This document shows, piece after piece, positions 1 to 8,806 of a DNA stretch of 64,000 bases. Source of the DNA: Bacteroides_D sp963546395 (lineage in GTDB: Bacteria; Bacteroidota; Bacteroidia; Bacteroidales; CAJPTX01). A program made the translations under genes and the position numbers. The notes under the pieces are model-generated. The model saw only the letters and a list, made by a program, of their open reading frames with translations. It made no database searches and was not told where the DNA came from. Location: NCBI GenBank assembly GCA_963546395.1, contig CAUUMS010000004.1, forward strand, positions 1-64,000, in the 5' to 3' direction. Numbering within the stretch: position 1 is the stretch's first letter; each line of letters begins with the position of its first letter.

Positions 1-14
1 AATCGCATAGCGTC

Positions 15-860
15 ATGAGGTATATCGGAGCGCACGTCAGCGCGGCAGGGGGAGTGTCACATGCCCCTGAGAATGCACACGCCATAGGGGCCACCGGGTT
101 TGCCTTTTTCACCAAGAACCAGAGGCAATGGGTAGCACCACCCATCAGCGCCGAAGAGGCCGATCGATTCAAGCAACGCTGCCAGGAGCTCGGCTACAGC
201 CCAGCGCAGATATTACCCCACAACAGCTACCTCACCAACATGGGTAACCCTGACCCACTCAAGCGTAAGCAGTCGGTCGAGGCCTTCATCGATGAGATGT
301 CCCGCTGCCAGCAGCTGGGGCTGATTATGCTCAACTTTCACCCCGGGAGTCACCTGTCGCAAATCGATGAGGACGAGTGCCTACATCTCATAGCCACGGG
401 CATCAATCAGGCCCTTGAGGCCACGAAGGGGGTGTGCGCTGTGCTAGAGAACACGGCAGGACAGGGCACGAACCTGGGATTCCGCTTTGAGCACCTGGCG
501 GAGATCATCTCCCGGGTGGAGGATAAGAGCCGCATTGGGGTGTGCATCGACACATGCCATGCGTTTGCCGCAGGCTATAACCTGGCCACAGAGGAGGGCT
601 ACGAGTCGATGTGGGAGAAGTTTGACCGCACCGTGGGCCTGAGCTATCTGCGAGGCCTTCACCTCAACGATGCGATGCGGGCCCTAGCCAGCCGTATCGA
701 TCGTCACTCCCCGCTGGGCGATGGGAAGATAGGGCTAGCAGCCTTCGAGCGTATTGCCAAGGATCCGCGCTTTGACGGGCTCCCGCTCATCCTGGAGACG
801 ACAGAGCCGGCGCGCTGGCCACAGGAGATCGCCATGCTCCGGGGATGGGCCGGCGATTAG
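15..860 (+). CDS. nfo: Deoxyribonuclease IV (apurinic/apyrimidinic endonuclease, Nfo family)
   Basis: Endonuclease IV cuts the DNA backbone 5' of abasic sites in base excision repair, using a trinuclear zinc site in a TIM barrel. The 281-residue product is full length for the family. It begins MRYIGAHVSAAGG and carries the expected signatures: HPGS near residue 111, the ENTAGQG metal-ligand segment (Glu near 144), CIDTCHAFAAGY near 177-188, and HLND near 216. Only 14 bases precede the start, so its promoter and any upstream partner lie outside the window. It ends about 80 bases before a separate promoter for the methyltransferase and need not be functionally linked to it. Confidence 0.97.
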   Translation: MRYIGAHVSAAGGVSHAPENAHAIGATGFAFFTKNQRQWVAPPISAEEADRFKQRCQELGYSPAQILPHNSYLTNMGNPDPLKRKQSVEAFIDEMSRCQQLGLIMLNFHPGSHLSQIDEDECLHLIATGINQALEATKGVCAVLENTAGQGTNLGFRFEHLAEIISRVEDKSRIGVCIDTCHAFAAGYNLATEEGYESMWEKFDRTVGLSYLRGLHLNDAMRALASRIDRHSPLGDGKIGLAAFERIAKDPRFDGLPLILETTEPARWPQEIAMLRGWAGD

Positions 861-936
861 CCAGCCCACGCCACGCAACAGGGGGCCACACCACGGCTCC
901 GATGCATGCCCGTCGACTGCAGATCTATTAAATTCG

Positions 937-944
937 TAGATTTG
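937..944 (+). promoter_or_regulatory. Putative -7 box (TAGATTTG) of the restriction-modification operon
   Basis: The octamer matches the Bacteroidota consensus TAnnTTTG and lies 23 bases before the methyltransferase start. I see no good TTTG at the expected -33 position. It is the only such match between nfo and the methyltransferase. Confidence 0.5.
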
Positions 945-966
945 CGACCACAACGGGAGCATACGG

Positions 967-2370
967 ATGACGAAAGGCGGGCAGCAGTACAAGACCAAGC
1001 ATGGGGCCTGCCCTGCCTCCCCAGATGCCCTAGGCACCCCCTCGCCTGAGGAGTCACACCCAGAGGCCATGCAGCCATCTGGAGCACCATCTCCACAGGG
1101 CGATCGCCAACTCAACGTGCTGTCGCTATTCTCCGGATGTGGGGGTATGGATCTGGGGTTTGAGGGTGGATTTACGGTACCCCGAGAGTGCATTCCAGCC
1201 GATAGCCCTGCCATCGAAGCTCTAGTCGATAAGCAGCTAGCTTATCTCTCCCCGACCCGCTTCCGCATCGTATTTGCCAACGACATCATGCGCGAGGCAC
1301 AGGTTGCCTGGACGCATCACTTCGCCCGCTACGGCTATTCGGCAGACACGTACCGCCTGGCAAGCGTCGTGGATCTAGTCAGAGAGCACCACAGCGGGAA
1401 GTCTGTATTCCCCGCCCACGTGGATGTGGTGACAGGTGGGTTCCCCTGCCAAGATTTTAGCTTAGCCGGCAAACGGCGCGGATTCCAGTCCCAGCGAGAC
1501 CACCGCGGCATGCGTGTGATTGGTGACGTAGCTGCCGAGGAGACCCGTGGCAAGCTCTACTACTGGATGAAGCAGGTCATCGACATCGTAAAGCCCAACG
1601 TGTTCATTGCCGAGAACGTGAAAGGGCTTATCAACCTGGCCGATGCCAAGGACATCATCCAGCACGATTTCTCATCGGCCGACGGGGATGCGTACATCGT
1701 GCTACCACCGCAAATTCTCCATGCGGCCGACTACGGCGTACCGCAGTCCCGCGAGCGGGTCATATTCATCGGGCTCCGCAAGGCCGCCCTCAGCCCAGCC
1801 GTACGTGATGCGCTAGCCAATGGGGATATCCCTCCGCACCTATCCCCCTACCCTCCCGCCACGCATGCGTACACGCAAACGGGAGAGCATCTACTGCCTC
1901 CAGTGCCCATCGGGCATCTATTCGAGGGGCTAGCAGAACCAGAGGTCACAACGGACCCCTCCCAAAGGTTCTACTCCCGGGCAAAGTTCATGGGCTCGCA
2001 CTGCCAAGGGCAAAAGGAGATAAACCCAGCAAGCATAGCCCCCACCATACGCTCCGAGCACCACGGCAACATTGAGTACCGACGCCTCTCTGCCGAGCAC
2101 GGTGGCACGCTCACCCATGAGTTGGCGCAAGGCCTTCCCGAACGCCGTCTAACCCCACGGGAGTGCGCGCTAATACAGACATTCCCGAGTGATTACGAGT
2201 TCGTAATTCCCAACCCGCAGCGCAAGGGGAGCTACCTCCTAAGCCCCTCCGCAGCCTATAAGATTATCGGCAACGCCGTACCACCGCTGCTTGCCTACCA
2301 CATTGCAAGAAGGATTGAACAGCTGTGGAATGTATACTTCCCCGCAGATAATGGAACAGTCAAACGATAA
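967..2370 (+). CDS. DNA (cytosine-5) methyltransferase of a type II restriction-modification system
   Basis: This enzyme transfers a methyl group from SAM to C5 of cytosine in a specific DNA site and so protects the host from the partner nuclease. The C5 motifs are in canonical order: motif I LFSGCGGMDLGF (residues 54-65), the catalytic Pro-Cys of motif IV in GGFPCQDFS (Cys161), ENV of motif VI (216-218), SRERVIFIG of motif VIII, and IGNAVPP of motif X near the C terminus. Motif I is followed by an unusually long insert before the NDI segment. Residues 1-48 are Pro/Ser-rich and not conserved-looking; a later start at 1069 is possible. The 3' end overlaps the next gene by 20 bases, which suggests translational coupling. 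Recognition sequence unknown. Confidence 0.95.
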   Translation: MTKGGQQYKTKHGACPASPDALGTPSPEESHPEAMQPSGAPSPQGDRQLNVLSLFSGCGGMDLGFEGGFTVPRECIPADSPAIEALVDKQLAYLSPTRFRIVFANDIMREAQVAWTHHFARYGYSADTYRLASVVDLVREHHSGKSVFPAHVDVVTGGFPCQDFSLAGKRRGFQSQRDHRGMRVIGDVAAEETRGKLYYWMKQVIDIVKPNVFIAENVKGLINLADAKDIIQHDFSSADGDAYIVLPPQILHAADYGVPQSRERVIFIGLRKAALSPAVRDALANGDIPPHLSPYPPATHAYTQTGEHLLPPVPIGHLFEGLAEPEVTTDPSQRFYSRAKFMGSHCQGQKEINPASIAPTIRSEHHGNIEYRRLSAEHGGTLTHELAQGLPERRLTPRECALIQTFPSDYEFVIPNPQRKGSYLLSPSAAYKIIGNAVPPLLAYHIARRIEQLWNVYFPADNGTVKR

Positions 2371-3376
2371 GCTCAGGATATTCGAGGGGATCCTCGATCA
2401 GGCAATTGAAGAGCTAAGAATCTCGGAGTCGGTGAGCCACAAAATGTCACCAGAAGCCCTCGAGCAGCTCGTGCACGAGACCCTGTGCAACTGCTCTCAG
2501 GGCACCATTTTCGACGGAGCTATACAGCTAATATCCGGCAAGAGGTTCCCCGATATAGTCATCAAGGAGCACCGCATTGGGCTAGAGGTAAAGAAGGTCA
2601 CGAGCGACACATGGAAGACCATCGGCAATAGCGTTGAGGAGGGCACACGTGTCAGCGACCTGGAGCAGGTATATCTACTCTTTGCCAAGCTAGGGGGTAA
2701 AATCGCTTTCAAATGGCGACGCTATGAGGAGTGCCTGAGCGGAGCCGTAGTAACCCACTCGCCCAGGTATGAGATAGACATGGAGCTACCCGAGGGGGGA
2801 ACCCTATTCGCCGAGATGGATACGACGTACGAGGAGCTATCCAGAGCAGAGCACCCGGCAGAGGAGATTATGAATCACTACCGGAGTAAGCTCAAACCAG
2901 GTGAAACCACATGGTGGCTGGGGCATAGTAATGTAAAGATACGCCTGTGGAGTCGTCTCTGCCAGAAGGAGCAGTACAAACTGAAGGTAAAGGGGATCTG
3001 TCTATTCCCTGAGATTGTGGGTCGCAGTCGAACGAAGTACTTCCACATCGCCCTATGGCTCCTGAAAAATGGGGTCGTAAGTCACAACCTTCGTGACATC
3101 TATACAGCTGGGGGTAAGAAGGACAATCCATTTTACAGTGACTCAAAGAAGGCATCCAAAATCATCATCCAGCTGCACAGCATGCTGCCCGACATCGCCG
3201 AGGCTCTGGGCAGCATTGATGCCTCAGAGCTATGCGAGGCGTGGGATATTACCACCGCGCCTGACGCAGAGGCACGTAAGCGAGAATGGATCACTCGCAT
3301 TGTCGAGGCCTCGAAGCTACCATGGCTCACCAAGCACCTAGAGATGGCCCTTGGCCTCAGGCCGAGCCTCACGTAG
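2351..3376 (+). CDS. Putative type II restriction endonuclease, PD-(D/E)XK fold
   Basis: This 341-residue protein is probably the cleaving partner of the preceding methyltransferase. A PD-(D/E)XK-like core is visible: Pro67-Asp68 in the segment FPDIVI, then Glu79-Val-Lys81 in IGLEVKK, which would bind the catalytic Mg2+. It is followed by a GNSVEEG segment of a kind seen in other type II nucleases. I chose the ATG at 2351, which overlaps the methyltransferase by 20 bases; the same frame is open further upstream but there it lies wholly inside the methyltransferase. The R-M assignment rests on the motif plus the overlapping gene order. The site specificity cannot be read from the sequence. Confidence 0.78.
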   Translation: MEQSNDKLRIFEGILDQAIEELRISESVSHKMSPEALEQLVHETLCNCSQGTIFDGAIQLISGKRFPDIVIKEHRIGLEVKKVTSDTWKTIGNSVEEGTRVSDLEQVYLLFAKLGGKIAFKWRRYEECLSGAVVTHSPRYEIDMELPEGGTLFAEMDTTYEELSRAEHPAEEIMNHYRSKLKPGETTWWLGHSNVKIRLWSRLCQKEQYKLKVKGICLFPEIVGRSRTKYFHIALWLLKNGVVSHNLRDIYTAGGKKDNPFYSDSKKASKIIIQLHSMLPDIAEALGSIDASELCEAWDITTAPDAEARKREWITRIVEASKLPWLTKHLEMALGLRPSLT

Positions 3377-3515
3377 GCGGCGAGTATGTGCACTCCTTGC
3401 ACTCAAATCAGTCCGTAGCGCACCACTGCGCAAGGCGATAGTAGCGATCGGGCCACACAGCCCACGTAGTCGCTAGCGACGTATGACCTTGGAGGGCCAT
3501 CGTCAAACCTCAGTG

Positions 3516-4976
3516 CTACGGTTGGGAGGCTACTCGCTCCAAGGCCCCCAGGTCGGGAGCCTCATCCTGCGTGAGTCGATTCACTCCCCGCAAATCCACT
3601 GGGTCGGTGACAGAGATGCTGCGCAGAGCCCTACCGATAGCCTTACTTTCCTTCGTGAGCGAGAAGTCCAATGTTTCAGGCTTGGTGAAACGTGGATCCT
3701 CCAGCCACAGAAAGAGCCAGTCGCCTCGGCGTATCGTATCACGAGCTGGCACCTTGGCCACGCAGTACTGCAATGCAAAGCGTGCACTTGAGGGTACACT
3801 AGACGGTATCGCCACCTCATTCTCCCGATCGCCCCAAAGGATACTATTCTGCACAGAGAAGCTCGAGCGTAATACGCCCTCCACCTTCCGAACAGCCAGC
3901 AGGCTACCCGCGCGCACCTGCGGGGGGGCTGATACGCCGTACAGGGTGCAATGCGTCACCTCAGCCACTGCATTCGTCAAGCGGAGCGCATGGCGGTAAT
4001 TCTGAGCCAAAAGGCTACTCCGCAGCCGAGCCTTACACCCTATCAGGTCTATTCCCTCCTGGCTGCTGTAGAGGATCTCACACTGCTCCACCAGCAGCTC
4101 ATGACCCTCTACGATGCTATCGGCCACAATGCCGCTCACAGCACTACGCACCTGCGCATAACGAAGCCGATGCGGGCCGCTCCCCTTCAGCAGCTGTATC
4201 CCCAGCCACTGGCCCGGCTTACGCCGATAGAACGTCTCCAGACGCTCACCGGCAAATGTAACCCGCCGTCCGCTTTCACCTTCCACCACCAGCGAGCCCG
4301 CCACCCGCAACCCAGTCCCCGGGCGGAAATAGAGGGCTGCACCAGGCCCCAAACGCAGCACCTTACCAGGCGGGACGTAGAGGGAGCGTGCGAGGATGCG
4401 AGCCGGTGGGCCTGGTATATCCAGATCGCTCTTCAGGGTGTCACAGACCATATCCACAGAGGCGAGCCCCTTAGCCATGAGCACCACCGAGCGACTGGCA
4501 CCATCCTTGGCAATATGGATAGCATCCTCCAGGCTAGTGATGGTATCACTCGTCCCCTGCTTAGGACTCACCCGCACCACCACAAGCAAGCTATCCTTAC
4601 CACGTAGGAGGTATGAAGTCTGCTCCGGGGCAGCTACCCCATCTATCAACAGCGCAAACTCGCTGCTAGCCCCCCCACGGAGGGCAATCCGATCTAAGCG
4701 AATGCCTCGGTGTCCCGCATTGCGGATGGTCAACCTACGCACTGAGGACACCTGACCGCTAAACACCGAATCGAACCGCACGGTATCGTGCGAGAAGACG
4801 ATGTTACCGAGCGTGCCATCCTCTCGCTCGGAACGGCAGGATGCCGTAACCAGAAGCACTAGCCAAAGCCACAGGAGAGAGCATGCGCACAAGCCTGGGG
4901 CACGCCACTGCGCATGTGCCCCAGAACGGGCACATGGACGGGTGCTAGAAGGGCAAATCGCTATCCTCTTGAGCAT
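3516..4976 (-). CDS. Putative lipoprotein with an N-terminal Ig-like anchor domain and right-handed beta-helix
   Basis: A predicted secreted lipoprotein of about 486 residues. After a basic N terminus there is a hydrophobic stretch (LLWLWLVLLV) ending in TASC, a plausible lipobox. The next ~120 residues (VRFDSVFSGQ... LTIRNAG) resemble the DUF1573/choice-of-anchor-D beta-sandwich. The central part has beta-helix character with repeated short strands such as ARLRSSLLAQN and AEVTHCTLYG, and the C terminus ends in a PDLGALE motif reminiscent of choice-of-anchor Q proteins. I take the ATG at 4976, although it overlaps the upstream gene by 32 bases; an ATG at 5012 is an alternative. Function is unknown; carbohydrate binding or surface assembly is an inference. 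Confidence 0.75.
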   Translation of the reverse strand: MLKRIAICPSSTRPCARSGAHAQWRAPGLCACSLLWLWLVLLVTASCRSEREDGTLGNIVFSHDTVRFDSVFSGQVSSVRRLTIRNAGHRGIRLDRIALRGGASSEFALLIDGVAAPEQTSYLLRGKDSLLVVVRVSPKQGTSDTITSLEDAIHIAKDGASRSVVLMAKGLASVDMVCDTLKSDLDIPGPPARILARSLYVPPGKVLRLGPGAALYFRPGTGLRVAGSLVVEGESGRRVTFAGERLETFYRRKPGQWLGIQLLKGSGPHRLRYAQVRSAVSGIVADSIVEGHELLVEQCEILYSSQEGIDLIGCKARLRSSLLAQNYRHALRLTNAVAEVTHCTLYGVSAPPQVRAGSLLAVRKVEGVLRSSFSVQNSILWGDRENEVAIPSSVPSSARFALQYCVAKVPARDTIRRGDWLFLWLEDPRFTKPETLDFSLTKESKAIGRALRSISVTDPVDLRGVNRLTQDEAPDLGALERVASQP

Positions 4977-5364
4977 CGAAATCGAAGCCGGATGTTTCAA
5001 CCCTCGCCGCATCAGCCGCTATTACCTGCGGCCCTCGTGGCTTAGAGCTCTCCTGCACTGGAGTTGCAGCTGCGGGATCCACGCCTTCGGCAGCCTGTAT
5101 ACGCCAGGCTCGCACGGAGGTGTACCAGCGCCCATTGTACTCACGGGAGCTCAGCTCCACCCACACATTCACCGCGTCACCCTCCTTGAAGGGCTCTAGG
5201 ATAGACCGCCGGTCGCCCCACATCTCCACGAGTAGCCGGGTGGGGAAACGCGAGGGGAGCTCCAGGATGACCTCCTGCTTCTCCCATGTACCATTGCGTC
5301 CCTCCCCCGTCACCAGCGGAAGTATTGTAAGGATGCGACCTTCAACGATAAGTTCTCTACTCAT
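4945..5364 (-). CDS. DUF3127 domain protein (OB-fold, single-strand-binding-like)
   Basis: A 139-residue cytoplasmic protein. Residues 1-90 (MSRELIVEG through WYTSVRAWRIQ) match the DUF3127 family, widespread in Bacteroidota and predicted to form an OB fold related to SSB. The C-terminal 45 residues are low-complexity and end in an acidic tail (FDAQEDSDLPF). That tail strongly resembles the SSB C-terminal peptide (DDDIPF) that recruits repair proteins. The ATG at 5364 fits the domain boundary; longer frames upstream read through a terminator and are not credible. It overlaps the downstream lipoprotein gene. Confidence 0.88.
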   Translation of the reverse strand: MSRELIVEGRILTILPLVTGEGRNGTWEKQEVILELPSRFPTRLLVEMWGDRRSILEPFKEGDAVNVWVELSSREYNGRWYTSVRAWRIQAAEGVDPAAATPVQESSKPRGPQVIAADAARVETSGFDFDAQEDSDLPF

Positions 5365-5436
5365 GATGCTACAGATACATTGTGGTGCGGCTTGTCGCCA
5401 CTGGCCCTCCAGGTACGCCACCCCGACACCGGGTAA

Positions 5437-5481
5437 CAAAACCCCCGACCCCGCGCCTTGCAGCAGGCGTGGAACCGGGGG
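5437..5481 (-). terminator. Rho-independent terminator of the FKBP gene
   Basis: On the minus strand a C-rich arm (CCCCCGG) pairs with a distal CGGGGG arm around a secondary GC-rich stem, followed by TTTTGTT. It begins 25 bases after the isomerase stop and separates it from the DUF3127 gene. Confidence 0.75.
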
Positions 5482-5505
5482 CATTCAGTGCAAAAGAATT
5501 AACGG

Positions 5506-6246
5506 CTACCGGAGCTTACCCTGCTTGTATAGCTCCACCTCCTCAGGGGTCAGCACGCCCACCAGCTCCACCTCGAACTGTAGGGCCGCATTGCCCGGCA
5601 CAGCACCCGGCCGGCCGTGAGGCCCGTAGGCCAGATCCGACGGTACGTACAGTGTAGCCTTGCCACCCGTCTTGAGCTTCGGCACCCCGATCGTCCACCC
5701 GCGAATCACGCCGAGCAGGCTCAGTATCACCGGCTCACCGGTACGACTAGAATCCAACACCTCACCGTTGGCAAACTTAGCCACGTAGTGCATGCGCACA
5801 AAGCTCGAGTCCACCGGTTGCTCCCCGCTCCCCGGCTCATGGATGCGGTACAGCAGTCCCGACGAATCACGTATCACCCCCTCAAGCTTGCTCACCGAAT
5901 CCAGGAAACGGGTCCCCACCTTCAGCTGCTCCTCAGACTCAGCCTGCTGCTTGAGCCCCATGAACTCCTGCATCAACTGCTTGATCTCCTCATCCGTGAT
6001 GGAGGCCTTACCCGCATACCCCTCTTTCAGCCCGTTAATGAACTGCTGCTCATCGAGCACCACCCCCTGCTGGCGTATAAACGAGCCGGCCGACGTGCCA
6101 AGCGCGTAGCACAGCTTACCGTAGTCATACCCCTCCAGCGAGCCGGCCTTACCGTCCCCCTTCTCTCCCGACGTAGATTTGTCCGTACACGCCACGAATG
6201 CCCCAAGCACCGCAGCCATTCCGAGTAGAACGAATCGATTGATCAT
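5506..6246 (-). CDS. FKBP-type peptidyl-prolyl cis-trans isomerase lipoprotein
   Basis: Catalyses proline isomerisation in envelope proteins. The 246-residue product starts MINRFVLLG, followed by a lipobox (GAFVAC) that predicts lipidation at Cys20. Residues 40-120 form the helical FKBP N-terminal dimerisation region (SITDEEIKQLMQEFMGLKQQ). Residues about 140-235 form the FKBP domain with VRMHYVAKFANGEVLDSS, the GVPKLKTGGKATLYVPSDLAYG core, and FEVELVGV. An upstream in-frame codon at 6273 exists, but the signal peptide supports 6246. On the minus strand TAACTTCG at 6295-6288 is a one-mismatch -7 box. Confidence 0.95.
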   Translation of the reverse strand: MINRFVLLGMAAVLGAFVACTDKSTSGEKGDGKAGSLEGYDYGKLCYALGTSAGSFIRQQGVVLDEQQFINGLKEGYAGKASITDEEIKQLMQEFMGLKQQAESEEQLKVGTRFLDSVSKLEGVIRDSSGLLYRIHEPGSGEQPVDSSFVRMHYVAKFANGEVLDSSRTGEPVILSLLGVIRGWTIGVPKLKTGGKATLYVPSDLAYGPHGRPGAVPGNAALQFEVELVGVLTPEEVELYKQGKLR

Positions 6247-6417
6247 ACGTGTTTTCAGTTCCTTTGTGGACACCCCACAACTGGCTGCGAAGTTACAATT
6301 TATTTGCTAGTGCCACGAGATCCCTCCCCGGAACATGCGTCCCGATGCGACATGTAAAGTGTAATATACAGAGTTGGTACACGAGGCGAATTGTCACACG
6401 AAGAGTGAAAATCGCAC

Positions 6418-6425
6418 TACATTTG
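6418..6425 (+). promoter_or_regulatory. Putative -7 box (TACATTTG) of chemoreceptor 1
   Basis: Matches TAnnTTTG and lies 65 bases upstream of the chemoreceptor ATG. A TTG at 6391-6393 is somewhat too far upstream to be an ideal -33 element. Confidence 0.5.
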
Positions 6426-6489
6426 CCGCGCCAAATTACTAGCTACTTGTACCAATTATCGTTGCGCAAACAAAATACCATCCCGCCCC

Positions 6490-8355
6490 ATGAGCCTGCG
6501 AATGAAACTCTTTGTGCTGCTCGTCGGCACATCCGTTTGCATCTACGCCCTGATCGTCTCCATACTCATCGCAGTGGTTCGCCGTCATGACGTGGATACA
6601 ACCCAGAGCTACATACGGGAGCTGGCAGCGCGCAACGCTAACGCATTCATGCAGGAGCTCCGGGGTAATCTGCACCTCAACGAGCTCGTAGCGCAGAACC
6701 TGTCGGAGGAGATCGCTCAGGGGTATGACCTCGAGCGGGTCATCATCGATGCCACACGCCTCTCGGCCTCCATGCTGCACGCCATGCCCAGCCTCACGGC
6801 AGCCTACACCCAGTGGGATGCCTCCAAGCTCGACACGGCGACCCGGGGGCGGATACGCAGCACGCATTACCTTGATGGAACCGCCATACTCTACCGGCGA
6901 GACACCGTGGGCTTTGACATCTCCGTGAGCGGTAACATCTGGGAGAGACGCTCCACGCACGACAATATTCTCATGGAGCCGTACCACGACCAGAGTGGTC
7001 TGGGCAGCTCGGCAATCCTGATGACATCGCTGATGACCCCCATCGTCGCCCGCGGCACCTTTGTCGGAGCCATGGGGTGCGACATCAGCCTCGCCAGCAT
7101 CAGTCAGCGTGTACGTGGGCTCAAGCCCAGCACCAACGGTTATGCTAGCATGATCACCTATGCGGGCACCATCATCGAGCATCCCAATGCGGAGATGCTC
7201 AACACCAACATTGCAGGAGCCCAGCTTGACGGCCAATCGGGGCACGAGATCCTACGCCACATTCAGGCAGGAGAACGATTCGAGATCACGTTCCGCGATG
7301 CCAGCACGGGCCAGGATTGCTGGGCCGTGTTTCACCCCGTCACCCTGCCGAACACGCCCTCATCTTGGGCGCTAGCCATGGTGACACCGGTCTCAGACCT
7401 CCACCTCCAGTCCGATCGCATGATGTTCACCCTCATTGTGCTAGCACTCGTGGGTATTGCCGTCATGTTCATCATCTCCACCTACTCGGCCAACCAGATA
7501 GCCCGACGCATCAACCGGGGTGTGCAATTTGCGGTGAACATCGGGCGAGGGCATCTGAACGAATCGATCTCCGACAGCAGCCGCGACGAGGTGGGGCTCC
7601 TCCTACGAGCCCTCAACGACATGGCGCACAAGCTGCGCGACCTTTTCAGCGGCATCACGCGCGCCTCACAAGCCGTCATGGAAGGGGGCGAAACCCTAGG
7701 CAGCAACGCGCAAACGCTCATGGGCTCCTCTGAGTCGCTAGTTGGTGCCTCGCAGGAGATGAGTGAAGCCGTGGAGCGCGTGGCAGGCTCTATCGACCTG
7801 AGCAACGCCTCGGCCCAAGAGGCCAAGGTCATTGTGGACAACGTGGTAGAGACCATTCACCGGGGCGATAGCACCTCGCAGCGGGCCACCGAAATCATGC
7901 AGGACGTAGCTCGCCGGATTCGCATTGTTGACGAGATAGCCAACCGCACCAACCTCCTAGCCCTCAACGCCGCCGTGGAGGCAGCGCGCGCCGGAGAGCA
8001 CGGGCGGGGCTTTGCGGTGGTGGCCGATGAGGTGCGCAAGCTGGCCGAGCGATCCAAGGTAGCCGCCAGCGAAATTGTCACCCTCACCGACAACAGCCTA
8101 GGCGTGGTAGAAGAGGTGCGGGGCATCATGAGCACGCTAGCTGTTGAGATCCAGCACACGGCCGAGCGGGCCGAATCCATCGCCCTCGCCAATATACGGC
8201 AGCAGGTGGAAGCCGATCGGATCCGCAGCTCCGTCTCATCCCTGCACACCATCAGCCAGGAGAACAACGCAGCCGCCGAGCAGCTACACCGCTACGCCGA
8301 CGAGCTCATTGCCACGGCAGGCGAACTACAACGCCTCCTCTCAGCCTTGCAGTAG
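6490..8355 (+). CDS. Methyl-accepting chemotaxis protein with a large dCache-like sensor
   Basis: A transmembrane chemoreceptor of 621 residues that would signal to a CheA/CheW kinase complex. TM1 lies at about residues 8-28 (LFVLLVGTSVCIYALIVSILIAV). A long periplasmic region (about 35-305) has dCache-like features, including residues resembling WDISVSG/GCDISL. TM2 is near 310-332, HAMP near 333-390 (NRGVQFAVNIGRG...DEVGLLLRALNDM), and the signalling hairpin near 479-525 (IANRTNLLALNAAVEAARAGEHGRGFAVVADEVRKL, residues split here by position) is well conserved. No CheR/CheB-binding pentapeptide is evident at the C terminus. No che genes are in the window. It stands alone between two minus-strand genes. 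Confidence 0.94.
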   Translation: MSLRMKLFVLLVGTSVCIYALIVSILIAVVRRHDVDTTQSYIRELAARNANAFMQELRGNLHLNELVAQNLSEEIAQGYDLERVIIDATRLSASMLHAMPSLTAAYTQWDASKLDTATRGRIRSTHYLDGTAILYRRDTVGFDISVSGNIWERRSTHDNILMEPYHDQSGLGSSAILMTSLMTPIVARGTFVGAMGCDISLASISQRVRGLKPSTNGYASMITYAGTIIEHPNAEMLNTNIAGAQLDGQSGHEILRHIQAGERFEITFRDASTGQDCWAVFHPVTLPNTPSSWALAMVTPVSDLHLQSDRMMFTLIVLALVGIAVMFIISTYSANQIARRINRGVQFAVNIGRGHLNESISDSSRDEVGLLLRALNDMAHKLRDLFSGITRASQAVMEGGETLGSNAQTLMGSSESLVGASQEMSEAVERVAGSIDLSNASAQEAKVIVDNVVETIHRGDSTSQRATEIMQDVARRIRIVDEIANRTNLLALNAAVEAARAGEHGRGFAVVADEVRKLAERSKVAASEIVTLTDNSLGVVEEVRGIMSTLAVEIQHTAERAESIALANIRQQVEADRIRSSVSSLHTISQENNAAAEQLHRYADELIATAGELQRLLSALQ

Positions 8356-8427
8356 CCTCGGGCTCCAGTCCTCCACGAGCGAGGGAGCTCACCCCCGAGC
8401 CCTTACGGCTAAGAGCGTGACGCAGAC

Positions 8428-8766
8428 CTACCAGTCCCGCTCCCGGAGAGCCTCCTCGATGTCAATGTCGATGTCGAACCACACCAGTATGTGCTCCACG
8501 GTTACCCCGATGGAGTCCCGGGCCATCGTCTCGATCTCGCTGCCGTTCTCGTCGAACTCCTCCTGCAAGTCGTTGATGGCGCACACCACCTCATCCAGCT
8601 TCCGCTGAATGACTGCGGTATCCCTTTCGCCCCCCTCTAGCAGAGTAATCACCTTCTGGATCTCATTCCGCACTTTGTCCACCAGGAAGTTTGGGAAATA
8701 CTCATCCTGGTACATCTCCTTGAGCAGCGTGTAATTCGGGTCGAACGCTTTCATATCGGTTTGCAT
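8428..8766 (-). CDS. DUF5713 family protein
   Basis: A small acidic cytoplasmic protein of about 112 residues. It contains the family-like segment YTLLKEMYQDEYFPNFLVDK near the N terminus and an acidic, helical C-terminal half (LDEVVCAINDLQEEFDENGSEIE by position 70-95). No catalytic motif is recognisable and the family function is unknown. The ATG at 8766 is chosen; the internal ATG at 8754 is an equally possible start. A -7 box lies 20 bases upstream. Confidence 0.82.
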   Translation of the reverse strand: MQTDMKAFDPNYTLLKEMYQDEYFPNFLVDKVRNEIQKVITLLEGGERDTAVIQRKLDEVVCAINDLQEEFDENGSEIETMARDSIGVTVEHILVWFDIDIDIEEALRERDW

Positions 8767-8786
8767 TGCGAAATACACTCTAGGGG

Positions 8787-8794
8787 CAAAGTTA
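8787..8794 (-). promoter_or_regulatory. Putative -7 box (TAACTTTG) of the DUF5713 gene
   Basis: Read on the minus strand, the octamer matches TAnnTTTG and lies 20 bases before the ATG at 8766. It sits in the short gap after the convergently read YjbR-like gene. Confidence 0.5.
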
Positions 8795-8806
8795 GTCCAA
8801 TGTCAC

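Noticed and set aside
2291..2350. Upstream extension of the endonuclease frame inside the methyltransferase
   Set aside because: It would lie entirely within the methyltransferase; the ATG at 2351 gives a natural N terminus.
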